Assembly (NCBI GenBank): GCA_902765725.1
Contig: CACXAT010000002.1
Coordinates: 1-64,000 of the forward strand
Direction of reading: 5' to 3'
Length of the DNA stretch: 64,000 bases
Source: an uncultured Lachnospiraceae bacterium
Lineage (GTDB): Bacteria; Bacillota; Clostridia; Lachnospirales; Lachnospiraceae
The notes under the pieces were generated by a model. The model saw nothing but the letters and a program-made list of their open reading frames with translations, searched no databases and was not told the origin of the DNA. Positions 9,131-16,866 of the stretch are shown piece by piece. Position 1 is the first letter of the stretch; every line of letters starts with the position of its first letter. The position numbers and the translations under genes are program-made.

Positions 9131-10216
9131 TCAGGAATGCTTCTCAAGATACTTGAGATAATTCTCGACCATCAGCGCGATCTTGAATGTGACTGCGTCA
9201 TCAAAGGAGCGGATATCCAGCCCGGTCGAGCGGGACAGCTTCTCAAGACGGTACACCAGAGTATTGCGGTGCACAAACAGCTGTCTTGCGGTCTCAGAGA
9301 CATTCAGGCTGTTTCCGAAGAACATCTTGATCGTAGAGAGCGTCTCCTCGTCGAATTCCTCCGGCTGCTGCTTTGTGAAAACTTCTTTGATGAACATCCG
9401 GCACAGATTCTCCGGAAGCTGATAGATCAGGCGGCCGATCCCCAGGGTATTGTACATATGCACACGCTGTCCGGAATAGAAGATCTTGCCTACATTCAGC
9501 GCCATGCGGGCCTCCTTGAAGGAGCGGGAAACCTGTGAGATCTCGTCCACGATGGTTCCGCAGGCAACCCGGACATCGATCATCGCCTCTGTGTTCAGCG
9601 TATCGCGGATCGTAGCCGCAGTGTCCTCCAGATCCTCATAGACCGCCTTCTCATCCAGCGCCTGGATCAGGATGATGCTCTTCTCATCCACCTCCGTGAT
9701 CAGATTGCCCTCTTCACTGCCATACAGGCTCCGGATCACTTCCATCGCGGAATTGTCACGTTCGTGCTTCGTCTCAATGATAAAGACCGTACGGCGCAGC
9801 TGGGGTTCGATATGCAGCTTCTTCGCCCTGTTATAGATATCGACCAGCAGAAGATTATCCAGCAGAAGATTCTGGACAAAGTTGTTGCGGTCAAACCTCT
9901 CTCTGTAGGCAATGATCAGATCCTGGAGCTGACTGACGGCGATCCGTCCGATCATATGGACATCCTCGCCGGAGCCTCTGGCAATCAGGATATATTCAGG
10001 TTCCTCTTCACCCCTTATCTTAAAGAAATGAAATCCCTGCAGCTCCTGGCTGTCAGCCGGTGACTGGGCGAACTGGACAACCGTCTCGGAACCGACCGAC
10101 TCCTTCGCCTGTGTAGAGGCAACGATATAGCCCTCCAGATCCCATACGGAAAAATCAATCTTCGTGATCGATTTCAGCTTATCAATAGAATTCTTGATCG
10201 TCTGGTTCGAAATCAT
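9131..10216 (-). CDS. CdaR/PucR-type transcriptional regulator
   Basis: A 361-residue protein from the ATG at 10216, chosen over upstream starts because AGGACAG precedes it. The last 60 residues carry the PucR-type helix-turn-helix with the family pattern VSETARQLFVHRNTLVYRLE followed by the TGLDIRSFDDAV segment. The central part resembles the GGDEF-like domain of CdaR regulators and the N-terminus a sensory region. CdaR proteins respond to sugar diacids or related metabolites and usually activate uptake genes. The neighbour upstream on the same strand is an orphan sugar-ABC ATPase, so a role in carbohydrate control is plausible but unproven. Confidence 0.82.
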   Translation of the reverse strand: MISNQTIKNSIDKLKSITKIDFSVWDLEGYIVASTQAKESVGSETVVQFAQSPADSQELQGFHFFKIRGEEEPEYILIARGSGEDVHMIGRIAVSQLQDLIIAYRERFDRNNFVQNLLLDNLLLVDIYNRAKKLHIEPQLRRTVFIIETKHERDNSAMEVIRSLYGSEEGNLITEVDEKSIILIQALDEKAVYEDLEDTAATIRDTLNTEAMIDVRVACGTIVDEISQVSRSFKEARMALNVGKIFYSGQRVHMYNTLGIGRLIYQLPENLCRMFIKEVFTKQQPEEFDEETLSTIKMFFGNSLNVSETARQLFVHRNTLVYRLEKLSRSTGLDIRSFDDAVTFKIALMVENYLKYLEKHS

Positions 10217-10284
10217 AACTGTCCTGACCTCATTTCTTTTATTCTGTATCATTATTGTATGATACAACGCCGTATGAAACAAGT

Positions 10285-10308
10285 GGACCGTCCCGGAAGG
10301 GACGGTCC
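10285..10308 (-). terminator. Strong hairpin between the ABC ATPase and the CdaR-type gene
   Basis: A perfect 10-bp GC-rich stem (GGACCGTCCC / GGGACGGTCC) with a 4-nt loop lies 36 bases after the ATPase stop codon. No T-run follows on either strand, so it may stabilise the 3' end of the ATPase mRNA or pause polymerase rather than terminate fully. Confidence 0.5.
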
Positions 10309-10344
10309 ATGTAATTCATGTTTCAGATCAATTCAGCCATCTGA

Positions 10345-11448
10345 TCAGTTGGTGATGGTCTGCTCGGTCTCCTTATCGAAGACATGAACCTTATCAACAT
10401 CGATCGCGAACTTGACTTCGGATCCGGTTCTTGCGTCAGTCTTCGGATTGACACGAGCGGTCATGTTAGCGCCGTTGATGGTGAAGTACAGGAATACTTC
10501 TGCACCAAGCAGCTCGTAAACTTCGATCTTCGCATCGAGTACGGAATTGCTCTTTGCAACGACTTCCGGATCATCATTCAGATGCTCAGGACGAACGCCC
10601 ATAACAACCGTCTTGCCGGCATAGCCGCCGTCAAGCAGCTTCTTGGCCTTCTCTGCCGGAAGAGTAACCTTGCCGGCCTGACCCAGATCCAGTCCTCCAT
10701 CCGGAGTAACCTTCGCATCCAGGAAGTTCATCTGCGGAGATCCGATGAATCCTGCGGTGAACAGGTTCGCCGGCTTGTTGTACAGATTCTGCGGGGTGTC
10801 GACCTGCATGACAACGCCGTCCTTCATAACGACGATTCTGGTACCAAGGGTCATAGCCTCGGTCTGGTCATGGGTGACGTAGATGATGGTAGCGCCGAGT
10901 CTCTGATGAAGCTTGGAGATCTCAGTTCTCATCTGAACACGGAGCTTGGCATCCAGGTTGGACAGCGGCTCGTCCATAAGGAAGACCTTCGGATTACGTA
11001 CGATAGCACGTCCCATAGCAACACGCTGTCTCTGGCCGCCGGACAGAGCCTTCGGCTTTCTGTCGAGGAGCTTCTCAAGGTCAAGGATCTTGGCTGCCTC
11101 GCGGACCATCTTGTCGATCTGATCCTTCGGGGTCTTTCTCAGCTTCAGAGAGAATGCCATGTTATCATAAACGGTCATATGCGGATACAGAGCGTAGCTC
11201 TGGAAGACCATTGCAATGTCACGATCCTTCGGCTCTACATCGTTAACAACGCGATCGCCGATCTTCAGTGTTCCGGAGGAGATCTCTTCAAGACCTGCAA
11301 CCATACGAAGGGTGGTGGACTTTCCGCATCCGGACGGTCCTACGAAAATGATGAACTCCTTGTCAGCGATCTCAAGATTGAAATCCTTAACTGCTTCAAA
11401 GCCGTTCGGGTAAACTTTGCAAATGTGTTCAAGAGATAAGCTTGCCAT
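10345..11448 (-). CDS. Sugar ABC transporter ATP-binding protein (MsmX/MsmK/UgpC type)
   Basis: A 367-residue ATPase from the ATG at 11448, which follows GGAGG. Walker A (GPSGCGKSTT), the Q-loop, the ABC signature LSGGQRQRVAMGRA and Walker B (VFLMDEPLSNLD) are intact, and the C-terminal third is the TOBE-type regulatory domain typical of MalK, UgpC and MsmX. No permease or binding-protein gene lies nearby. In Firmicutes such stand-alone ATPases energise several carbohydrate ABC importers. The sugar operon at 54.0-57.2 kb has a binding protein and two permeases but no ATPase, so this is its likely partner, acting at the inner face of the membrane. Confidence 0.93.
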   Translation of the reverse strand: MASLSLEHICKVYPNGFEAVKDFNLEIADKEFIIFVGPSGCGKSTTLRMVAGLEEISSGTLKIGDRVVNDVEPKDRDIAMVFQSYALYPHMTVYDNMAFSLKLRKTPKDQIDKMVREAAKILDLEKLLDRKPKALSGGQRQRVAMGRAIVRNPKVFLMDEPLSNLDAKLRVQMRTEISKLHQRLGATIIYVTHDQTEAMTLGTRIVVMKDGVVMQVDTPQNLYNKPANLFTAGFIGSPQMNFLDAKVTPDGGLDLGQAGKVTLPAEKAKKLLDGGYAGKTVVMGVRPEHLNDDPEVVAKSNSVLDAKIEVYELLGAEVFLYFTINGANMTARVNPKTDARTGSEVKFAIDVDKVHVFDKETEQTITN

Positions 11449-11657
11449 TATATAACCTCCAAAATAACCGATCTGTGCCGCGGCAGAACCCTCCCGCCGC
11501 ATCAACAACTGGAATGAGTATACCGCAGGCGGCCAGATCGCACCATTGATGACTTAGACAAAATTTATTCGGAACCCACGTGCATTCTAACAAGAAAAAA
11601 CCAATTCATTTTTTTATATATCTGATTTGACGAATTTTCGCATTATTCATGAGCAAA

Positions 11658-11686
11658 TTGACGAAAACAGACTCTGTGAGTATACT
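11658..11686 (+). promoter_or_regulatory. Near-consensus sigma-A promoter of the exonuclease gene
   Basis: TTGACG (11658-11663), a 17-base spacer and TATACT (11681-11686) lie about 60 bases before the TTG start of the exonuclease gene. The spacing is ideal and each hexamer differs from consensus by one base. The divergent ATPase gene begins about 200 bases to the left. Confidence 0.8.
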
Positions 11687-11746
11687 GAATGAAACATCCG
11701 GTTAAGGTACCATGATCTGTTTTATATACAGGAAAGGCGGAAACCG

Positions 11747-12733
11747 TTGAATTACATCGTAATGGATCTGGAATGGAATCAGTGCCCATATGGAAAAAAA
11801 CAGGAAGACCCGAAGATGCCCTTCGAGATCATTGAGATCGGAGCGGTAAAACTGGATCCTTCTTTTAATGAGCTCGGAACATTTCACGAGACCATCCGTC
11901 CCATCCTGTATAAAAAGCTGCATTATATGACAAGGAATGTCATCCATATGACGGAGGATGATTTCCAGGGAAGACGAACCTTCCCGCAGGTCTTTGCGGA
12001 CTTTCTGATCTGGTGCGGTCCCGGTCCCGTGTTCTGCACCTGGGGTCCCGGCGATCTGACGGAGCTTCAGAGAAATGTGCGCTGGCACATGGATCACGGC
12101 TACCTGACAGGACACTGGCCCTTCCCATTTCCCCTGATCTTCCGGGATATACAGAAGATCTTTTCCTATGTCCATGAGGACGGGAAGCAGAGAAGGGCGC
12201 TGAAATGGGCTGTCGACTATCTGAACCTGGATAAAACGATGGAATTCCACGACGCCTTTGCCGACGCTTCCTATACCGCCAGGATCGTGAAGATGCTTCC
12301 GGAAGAGGCGCTGGAAGAATTCTCCTCTGTGGACACCTACATCACCCCGTCCAGGCGAAGCGAGGAGATCCTGATCCGGTACCGGAATTACACCAAGTTC
12401 ATATCCAAATCATTTCATGAAAGAGATGCTGTCATGAAAGACCGTGTCGTATCCTCCACCAGGTGCCACGTCTGCGACAACAAAATCCGGCGGAAGATCC
12501 GGTGGTTCTCCGAGAATGGAAGGAATTATCTGTGCGTCGCCGAATGCCCCGAACACGGGCTGATGAAGGGAAAGGCAAGAATAAGACAGAACGCTTCCGG
12601 AGACTGGTTCGCTGTCAAAACGACCAGACCGATCACACCCCAGGAGATGGATCTGGTTAAGAAAAAACAGGATACCCTGCGCGCGAAGCGCAGATTCCAC
12701 CGTCAGGCGGAAAAAAAGAACTCTGCAGAATAA
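11747..12733 (+). CDS. DEDDh 3'-5' exonuclease family protein with C-terminal zinc-ribbon-like tail
   Basis: A 328-residue protein starting at TTG (11747) six bases after GGAAAGGCGG. The N-terminal 190 residues have the RNase T/DnaQ-type exonuclease motifs: DLEW (Asp and Glu ligands) near residue 7 and HDAFAD, the H-x4-D of the DEDDh group, near residue 168. KapD and related single-domain exonucleases look like this. The C-terminal third is unusual: CHVC followed about 35 residues later by CPEH, a possible zinc ribbon, and a Lys/Arg-rich end. It probably trims RNA or DNA 3' ends; the natural substrate is unknown. It is the only plus-strand gene I call left of the origin. Confidence 0.82.
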   Translation: MNYIVMDLEWNQCPYGKKQEDPKMPFEIIEIGAVKLDPSFNELGTFHETIRPILYKKLHYMTRNVIHMTEDDFQGRRTFPQVFADFLIWCGPGPVFCTWGPGDLTELQRNVRWHMDHGYLTGHWPFPFPLIFRDIQKIFSYVHEDGKQRRALKWAVDYLNLDKTMEFHDAFADASYTARIVKMLPEEALEEFSSVDTYITPSRRSEEILIRYRNYTKFISKSFHERDAVMKDRVVSSTRCHVCDNKIRRKIRWFSENGRNYLCVAECPEHGLMKGKARIRQNASGDWFAVKTTRPITPQEMDLVKKKQDTLRAKRRFHRQAEKKNSAE

Positions 12734-12756
12734 CAGCTATTCTGCAGAGTTTTTTT
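12721..12756. terminator. Bidirectional terminator
   Basis: A perfect 12-bp stem (CTCTGCAGAATA / TATTCTGCAGAG) with a 5-nt loop, followed by seven T on the plus strand; on the minus strand it is followed by TTCTTTTTTT. It serves the convergent exonuclease and recombinase-like genes and overlaps the end of the exonuclease frame. Confidence 0.9.
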
Positions 12757-13486
12757 ACATATCCATATGAAAATCCCGGATCAGATCCTCCATGCCTGTC
12801 AGGAGCGTGTCGACCCTTCCGTAGAACGCGTCATTGTTCATGGGATTGTCCATCTCTTCTTCCAGCAGATTCATAAGATCCTTCACCGCTTCCATGCGGC
12901 CGATCCCTGCCCTGTCCTGGAACAGCTTCCTGCGCGAGCGCATGTTCTCCTCCGGAGTCATCCTGGAGGCGATCGTATCCACGCGGGGCTTCTCCCCGAT
13001 AAAGCGGTACGTGACAGAGGGGGACGCGTGATTCAGGAGATTCGTCAGGTAATAGATATCTCCTGTGTTCTTATAATATTTCCAGGCAAATGTCTTCCGC
13101 ATCGTCTGGGCTCCGATCGTCCCGAGGCCGATCCTGGTCCCGGCATTCTTCAGGGCCCTGTACGCCTGCTCCCTGGACACCGGATTCTGCTTCATTCCCC
13201 TGAACAGAGGGGCGTCATCCGGCTTGCCCCGGGTGTACTCCTCTATGACATTCTTCAGATCTTCGTCAAACCGGTAGGAGCGCTTCACCTTATGCGTGCC
13301 CAGATATACGACGATCGAATCCCTGTCCCGCACATCGCCGATCTTCAGCTTCAGGATGTCCTGAACCTGCATCCCGGTCCCGACTCCGATCCGGAACATA
13401 ATATAATATTTTACATCAAGGCTCAGAAGCTCTTCTTCGTATCTTCTGAGGGTTTCTTCATCTTTGATCGGGGCGACCCAGTTCAT
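12755..13486 (-). CDS. Tyrosine-recombinase-like protein with eroded active site
   Basis: A 243-residue protein resembling the catalytic domain of phage-type integrases but without a full N-terminal core-binding domain. Aligned by eye, the first catalytic Arg (in GLRxSE) is Gln40 in TGMQVQDIL, the HxxR motif is Q127-T-M-R130, and the nucleophilic Tyr, expected nine residues after His153 in LNHAS, is Phe162. Only the beta-hairpin Lys, Arg130 and His153 remain, so DNA strand cleavage is not expected. The start codon overlaps the dacF stop (ATGA) and follows GAGGTGACC, so it is translationally coupled to dacF. There are no phage neighbours. A DNA-binding role is possible but undemonstrated. Confidence 0.75.
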   Translation of the reverse strand: MNWVAPIKDEETLRRYEEELLSLDVKYYIMFRIGVGTGMQVQDILKLKIGDVRDRDSIVVYLGTHKVKRSYRFDEDLKNVIEEYTRGKPDDAPLFRGMKQNPVSREQAYRALKNAGTRIGLGTIGAQTMRKTFAWKYYKNTGDIYYLTNLLNHASPSVTYRFIGEKPRVDTIASRMTPEENMRSRRKLFQDRAGIGRMEAVKDLMNLLEEEMDNPMNNDAFYGRVDTLLTGMEDLIRDFHMDM

Positions 13487-15168
13487 TCACGGTCACCTCT
13501 CTTCTGCAGATCCAGATCTTCGAGGTTCGGATCATCCATCCAGTCATCCCTGGATCTTTGTTCCATCTCCTGCGCCATGGCCCTTCTGAGCTCTTCCTCG
13601 ATCTCAAGGGCGGATTTCGCATCGATCTCCGCCTCACGGCGCATCGCCTCTTCCCTGGCAGCCTTCATCTTCTTTCTGGAACGGTAGTCTCTGGAGGACT
13701 GCAGCAGGAGGACCAGAAGAAGAACCAGCAGGACGATGATCAGAAGGCCGACCGTCAGTATGACTGCCGTCCTGTTGCTGGCGACAAACTCCTGAGCCTT
13801 CGCGTACCATTCATTTACAAATTCACCGATATTCTGCCATACGACTTCCTTCGTATCCGCAATATTATTTTCCTTATCGCCGCTCTCGCCTTGCATCGTC
13901 ACCAGGACAGCTCTCTGCCACGGATAGGTCATGGACAGATTCACCGTCGGGACCGTCAGGCTTAAGCCTCCCACCGGCCAGGTATGATATGTGATGTTCA
14001 GCCTCTTCGCCTGTCCCGGAACCGCTTCATCGGAGGCGGGTGATACGACGATGGCGGAGATATCTGCTTCCCTCGGTACGGTCACGACAGGACTGCCGGT
14101 GAATTCAGAGATCGTCTGCTGAAGCTCCGGCGCCTCCAGAACCGCAGCCTTGCCAAGGTAATTCACATGCATTGCCTGGGCCATCGTTCTGCCTTTGTAG
14201 CCGTCTGACAGACTGACATTCTGGAAATTGTCAAAGCCGTAGTTGAGAAGGTCGATCGTCTCAAGATAATTCTGATCCGCTCCGTTTCCGTGAAGAAGCA
14301 CGCAGACCAGTCTTTTTCCGTCCCTCTCCGCATACGTGACCAGTGTATTCCAGGCCTTCTCCGTATATCCGGTCTTACCGCCGGTACACCAGCTTGTATA
14401 ATAATCACTGTCGCCGATCAGCATCCGGTGATGGTTCTGGAGATACCGTGTCTCCTCGTACATATTCGTGGGAGGCACATCATAATTCACCGTCGAGCAC
14501 AGCGTCCTGAATCCTTCATTGCGGTACGCTTCTGCCGCGATCAAGGCATAGTCATGAGCCGTCGTGTAGTGATCATCCGCCGACAGACCTGAAGGATTGG
14601 AAAAATGACTGCCTGTGCAGCCCAGAGCGGCAGCTCTGTCATTCATCATCTGGGCGAAGCCTTCCATCGAACCGCCGACATACTCCGCCAGAGCGTTTGC
14701 CGTATCATTCGCGGACTCCAGCATCAGAGTATACAGCGCATCCCGGATCGTCATCTGCTCGCCTTCGGACAAGCCCACATTCGACGCGTTTTCATCCAGC
14801 TCATAAACAATGGGAGAACAGGTCATAACAGCATCCAGATCCGCATTCTCCAGCGTCAGGAGACAGGTCAGGATCTTGGTGATGGATGCGGGATACAGCT
14901 GGCGGTCGCAATTCTTGGAATACAGAACGACCCCCGTATCGATATCCATAACGACGCCGGCAGATGCCTGGATCGCCTGTCCCTGCGGCCATCCCTCCAC
15001 GTCATTGGACTGGATCGGTTCATAATATTCATCCGGGATATATTCGTCATCCGCGAATACGGAACCGGTCATGCCGGCCAGAAGCAGCGCTGTCATGAAC
15101 AGACATACAATTGCGCGCACAGAAAAAGGTAAGAAATGATCCTTACGGAAATGACTCAGATTCTTCAT
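13483..15168 (-). CDS. D-alanyl-D-alanine carboxypeptidase (DacF/PBP5 type)
   Basis: A 561-residue serine peptidase that trims the terminal D-alanine from peptidoglycan stem peptides outside the cell. The start follows AAGGGGAG. Residues about 17-39 form a signal peptide. The three active-site motifs are intact: S95-I-T-K98, S152-A-N154 and K265-T-G267. A C-terminal hydrophobic helix (about 470-490) followed by a highly charged cytoplasmic tail of about 70 residues anchors it in the membrane, longer than the amphipathic anchor of typical PBP5 proteins. It is followed, with overlap, by a recombinase-like gene and preceded by a ridA gene with its terminator. Confidence 0.92.
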   Translation of the reverse strand: MKNLSHFRKDHFLPFSVRAIVCLFMTALLLAGMTGSVFADDEYIPDEYYEPIQSNDVEGWPQGQAIQASAGVVMDIDTGVVLYSKNCDRQLYPASITKILTCLLTLENADLDAVMTCSPIVYELDENASNVGLSEGEQMTIRDALYTLMLESANDTANALAEYVGGSMEGFAQMMNDRAAALGCTGSHFSNPSGLSADDHYTTAHDYALIAAEAYRNEGFRTLCSTVNYDVPPTNMYEETRYLQNHHRMLIGDSDYYTSWCTGGKTGYTEKAWNTLVTYAERDGKRLVCVLLHGNGADQNYLETIDLLNYGFDNFQNVSLSDGYKGRTMAQAMHVNYLGKAAVLEAPELQQTISEFTGSPVVTVPREADISAIVVSPASDEAVPGQAKRLNITYHTWPVGGLSLTVPTVNLSMTYPWQRAVLVTMQGESGDKENNIADTKEVVWQNIGEFVNEWYAKAQEFVASNRTAVILTVGLLIIVLLVLLLVLLLQSSRDYRSRKKMKAAREEAMRREAEIDAKSALEIEEELRRAMAQEMEQRSRDDWMDDPNLEDLDLQKRGDRE

Positions 15169-15211
15169 GTTACTCCCCTTGAATGATTATTCTGCTCCCC
15201 AGCAGATAAGC

Positions 15212-15245
15212 AAAAAGCTTCGCCGTGATCATCTCACGACGAAGC
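15212..15245 (-). terminator. Terminator after ridA
   Basis: On the minus strand a 12-bp stem (GCTTCGTCGTGA / TCACGGCGAAGC with one G-U pair, 15245-15217) with a 5-nt loop is followed by TTTTT. It ends the gyrA-lipoprotein-ridA transcript and isolates dacF. Confidence 0.85.
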
Positions 15246-15348
15246 CAGTGTACCATGATTCTGTCTGAAATGCAACTTAAACTGAATTCTGTTGCATCTC
15301 CGGAATATACGGCGGCTGGTCTGTCCTGCTGCCGCATAACGATCAGAT

Positions 15349-15723
15349 TCACTCAATAACCGCGACAGCCTCGATCTCGCACAGCACACCCTTCGGAAGG
15401 GCCTTGACCGCTACGCAGGAGCGTGCCGGTTTGCTGACAAAATACTTCTCATAGACCGCGTTGAAAGCGGCAAAATCTGCCATATCTGCCAGGAAGCAGG
15501 TTGTCTTGAATACCTTCTCAAATGAAGTTCCCGCTTCTTCCAGAAGCGCTCCGACATTCTTGCAGCTCTGCTCTGCCTGTACCTCGATGGTATCGCCCGG
15601 AACATTTCCGGTTGCCGGATCTACCGGGATCTGTCCCGACAGATAAGCGATATTGTTGACAATGATGCCCTGGGAATAGGGACCGATCGCCGCGGGTGCT
15701 TTATCTGTAGAAATGTATTTCAT
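15349..15723 (-). CDS. ridA: RidA-family reactive enamine/imine deaminase
   Basis: A 124-residue protein matching the usual length of RidA (YjgF/YER057c/UK114). It begins KYISTDKAPAAIGPYSQGI, and the C-terminal half has the conserved region with RSCVAVKALPKG (the Arg that binds the substrate carboxylate) and CEIEAVAVI. RidA hydrolyses reactive enamines and imines such as 2-aminoacrylate released by PLP enzymes, protecting other PLP enzymes. The start follows AAGGAGG. It lies 39 bases after the beta-lactamase-fold lipoprotein gene and is followed by a strong terminator, so it is probably the last gene of the gyrase-led transcript. Confidence 0.92.
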   Translation of the reverse strand: MKYISTDKAPAAIGPYSQGIIVNNIAYLSGQIPVDPATGNVPGDTIEVQAEQSCKNVGALLEEAGTSFEKVFKTTCFLADMADFAAFNAVYEKYFVSKPARSCVAVKALPKGVLCEIEAVAVIE

Positions 15724-15762
15724 AATCCATACCTCCTTATAAGTGCATTACATGTTTTTTAG

Positions 15763-16866
15763 TTATCTGCTCTGCTGATACCACTGTGCGGTCAGCGAGG
15801 ATATCTGTTTGATTGCTTCCCCGGCTTCGTTATTTCTTCCTGCCAGGTCATTGCTCAGAACGGTCAGGACATAGCCTTCTCCCATGCCCTCCGGCGGAAA
15901 TACGATCGCCACATCGTTCTCGATACAGCCCAGGTTGTAGCCTTCCGGCATCTCCCCGGTCTTGTTGCCGCTGGTAAAGCCCTCCGGAAGCCCTGCGGGG
16001 ATCTTGTGCTTCACGGTCTGTCCCTTTACGAATTCCAGCATCTTGGCAGATGCCTCTTCATTGATCAGCTTTCCGTGATAGATATCCGACAGGAACTTCC
16101 TGGTATCTGCCGCCGTCGTGTAATTATCACCGGTCGGATTGGATTCGAGGAATCTTCTTCCGATGGACGTTCCGGTATATCCGTTTTCCTTACAGAATTC
16201 TGCAACCAGCTGAGCGCCCTTCTTAAAGTCTCCTCCGCCAAGACGGTCGACCAGAAGATTCGAGGCTTCGTTATCTGACACAGTGATCATCTTCCCGATG
16301 ACCTCTCTGAGCTGTCCGTCATATTCTTCCCCGAAGGGGATGACCTCCTCCCCTTCTTCGGGATAGCACATGTAACGGTACACAGCGCCCATGATAAACA
16401 GCTTCACCACGCTGGCGGACTGCATGACATCCGAATCATGATATCCGCACACTTCGCCGGTCTCGAGATCCTCATATCCGACAGCCCAGTGTTCTCCGGC
16501 AGCCTCATGGCTGCTGATCACCTGCGCTACAGCTGTTTTGACAGGCTCCGGCAGGCTCTCTGCCTCCGTCTCCGCCTCTGTTTCGGCTGCCGCTTCCGAA
16601 GCATATTCTGTATCCGGAACGACCATAAAATCTGCTTCTGCTTCGCTCTCTGTCGAAGCAGTGAGATCAGACTCTGTGGAATCATTCTCAGCCTGGGTCT
16701 CTATAAACGGAATCCCGTCTTCCGTATCGATCGCAACGGACTGCTCTGACTGAGCCTGTGTTTCCTTTGCTGTCCCCGTATTCGAAACAGCCTGATCCAG
16801 CAGTTCACAGCCGCTCAGGCCAAGCACTGCAGCAAGCAGCGCTGCATAAAGGCTCAACCTTTTCAT
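15763..16866 (-). CDS. Class A beta-lactamase-fold lipoprotein
   Basis: A 367-residue protein with a lipoprotein signal ending LGLSGC (lipid-bearing Cys20), followed by an acidic Ser/Thr/Glu-rich spacer to about residue 108 and then a serine hydrolase domain. Class A motifs are present: S152-V-V-K155, S197-D-N199 and K302-T-G304. An omega-loop Glu (Glu241 in FLESNPTG) is only tentatively placed, so genuine beta-lactam hydrolysis is uncertain; related proteins may act on peptidoglycan. The start codon overlaps the gyrA stop (ATGA), giving translational coupling to gyrase. It probably sits on the outer face of the cytoplasmic membrane. Confidence 0.82.
   Translation of the reverse strand: MKRLSLYAALLAAVLGLSGCELLDQAVSNTGTAKETQAQSEQSVAIDTEDGIPFIETQAENDSTESDLTASTESEAEADFMVVPDTEYASEAAAETEAETEAESLPEPVKTAVAQVISSHEAAGEHWAVGYEDLETGEVCGYHDSDVMQSASVVKLFIMGAVYRYMCYPEEGEEVIPFGEEYDGQLREVIGKMITVSDNEASNLLVDRLGGGDFKKGAQLVAEFCKENGYTGTSIGRRFLESNPTGDNYTTAADTRKFLSDIYHGKLINEEASAKMLEFVKGQTVKHKIPAGLPEGFTSGNKTGEMPEGYNLGCIENDVAIVFPPEGMGEGYVLTVLSNDLAGRNNEAGEAIKQISSLTAQWYQQSR

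Noticed and set aside
10384-11439. 351-residue open frame on the plus strand
   Set aside because: Antisense shadow of the ABC ATPase gene.
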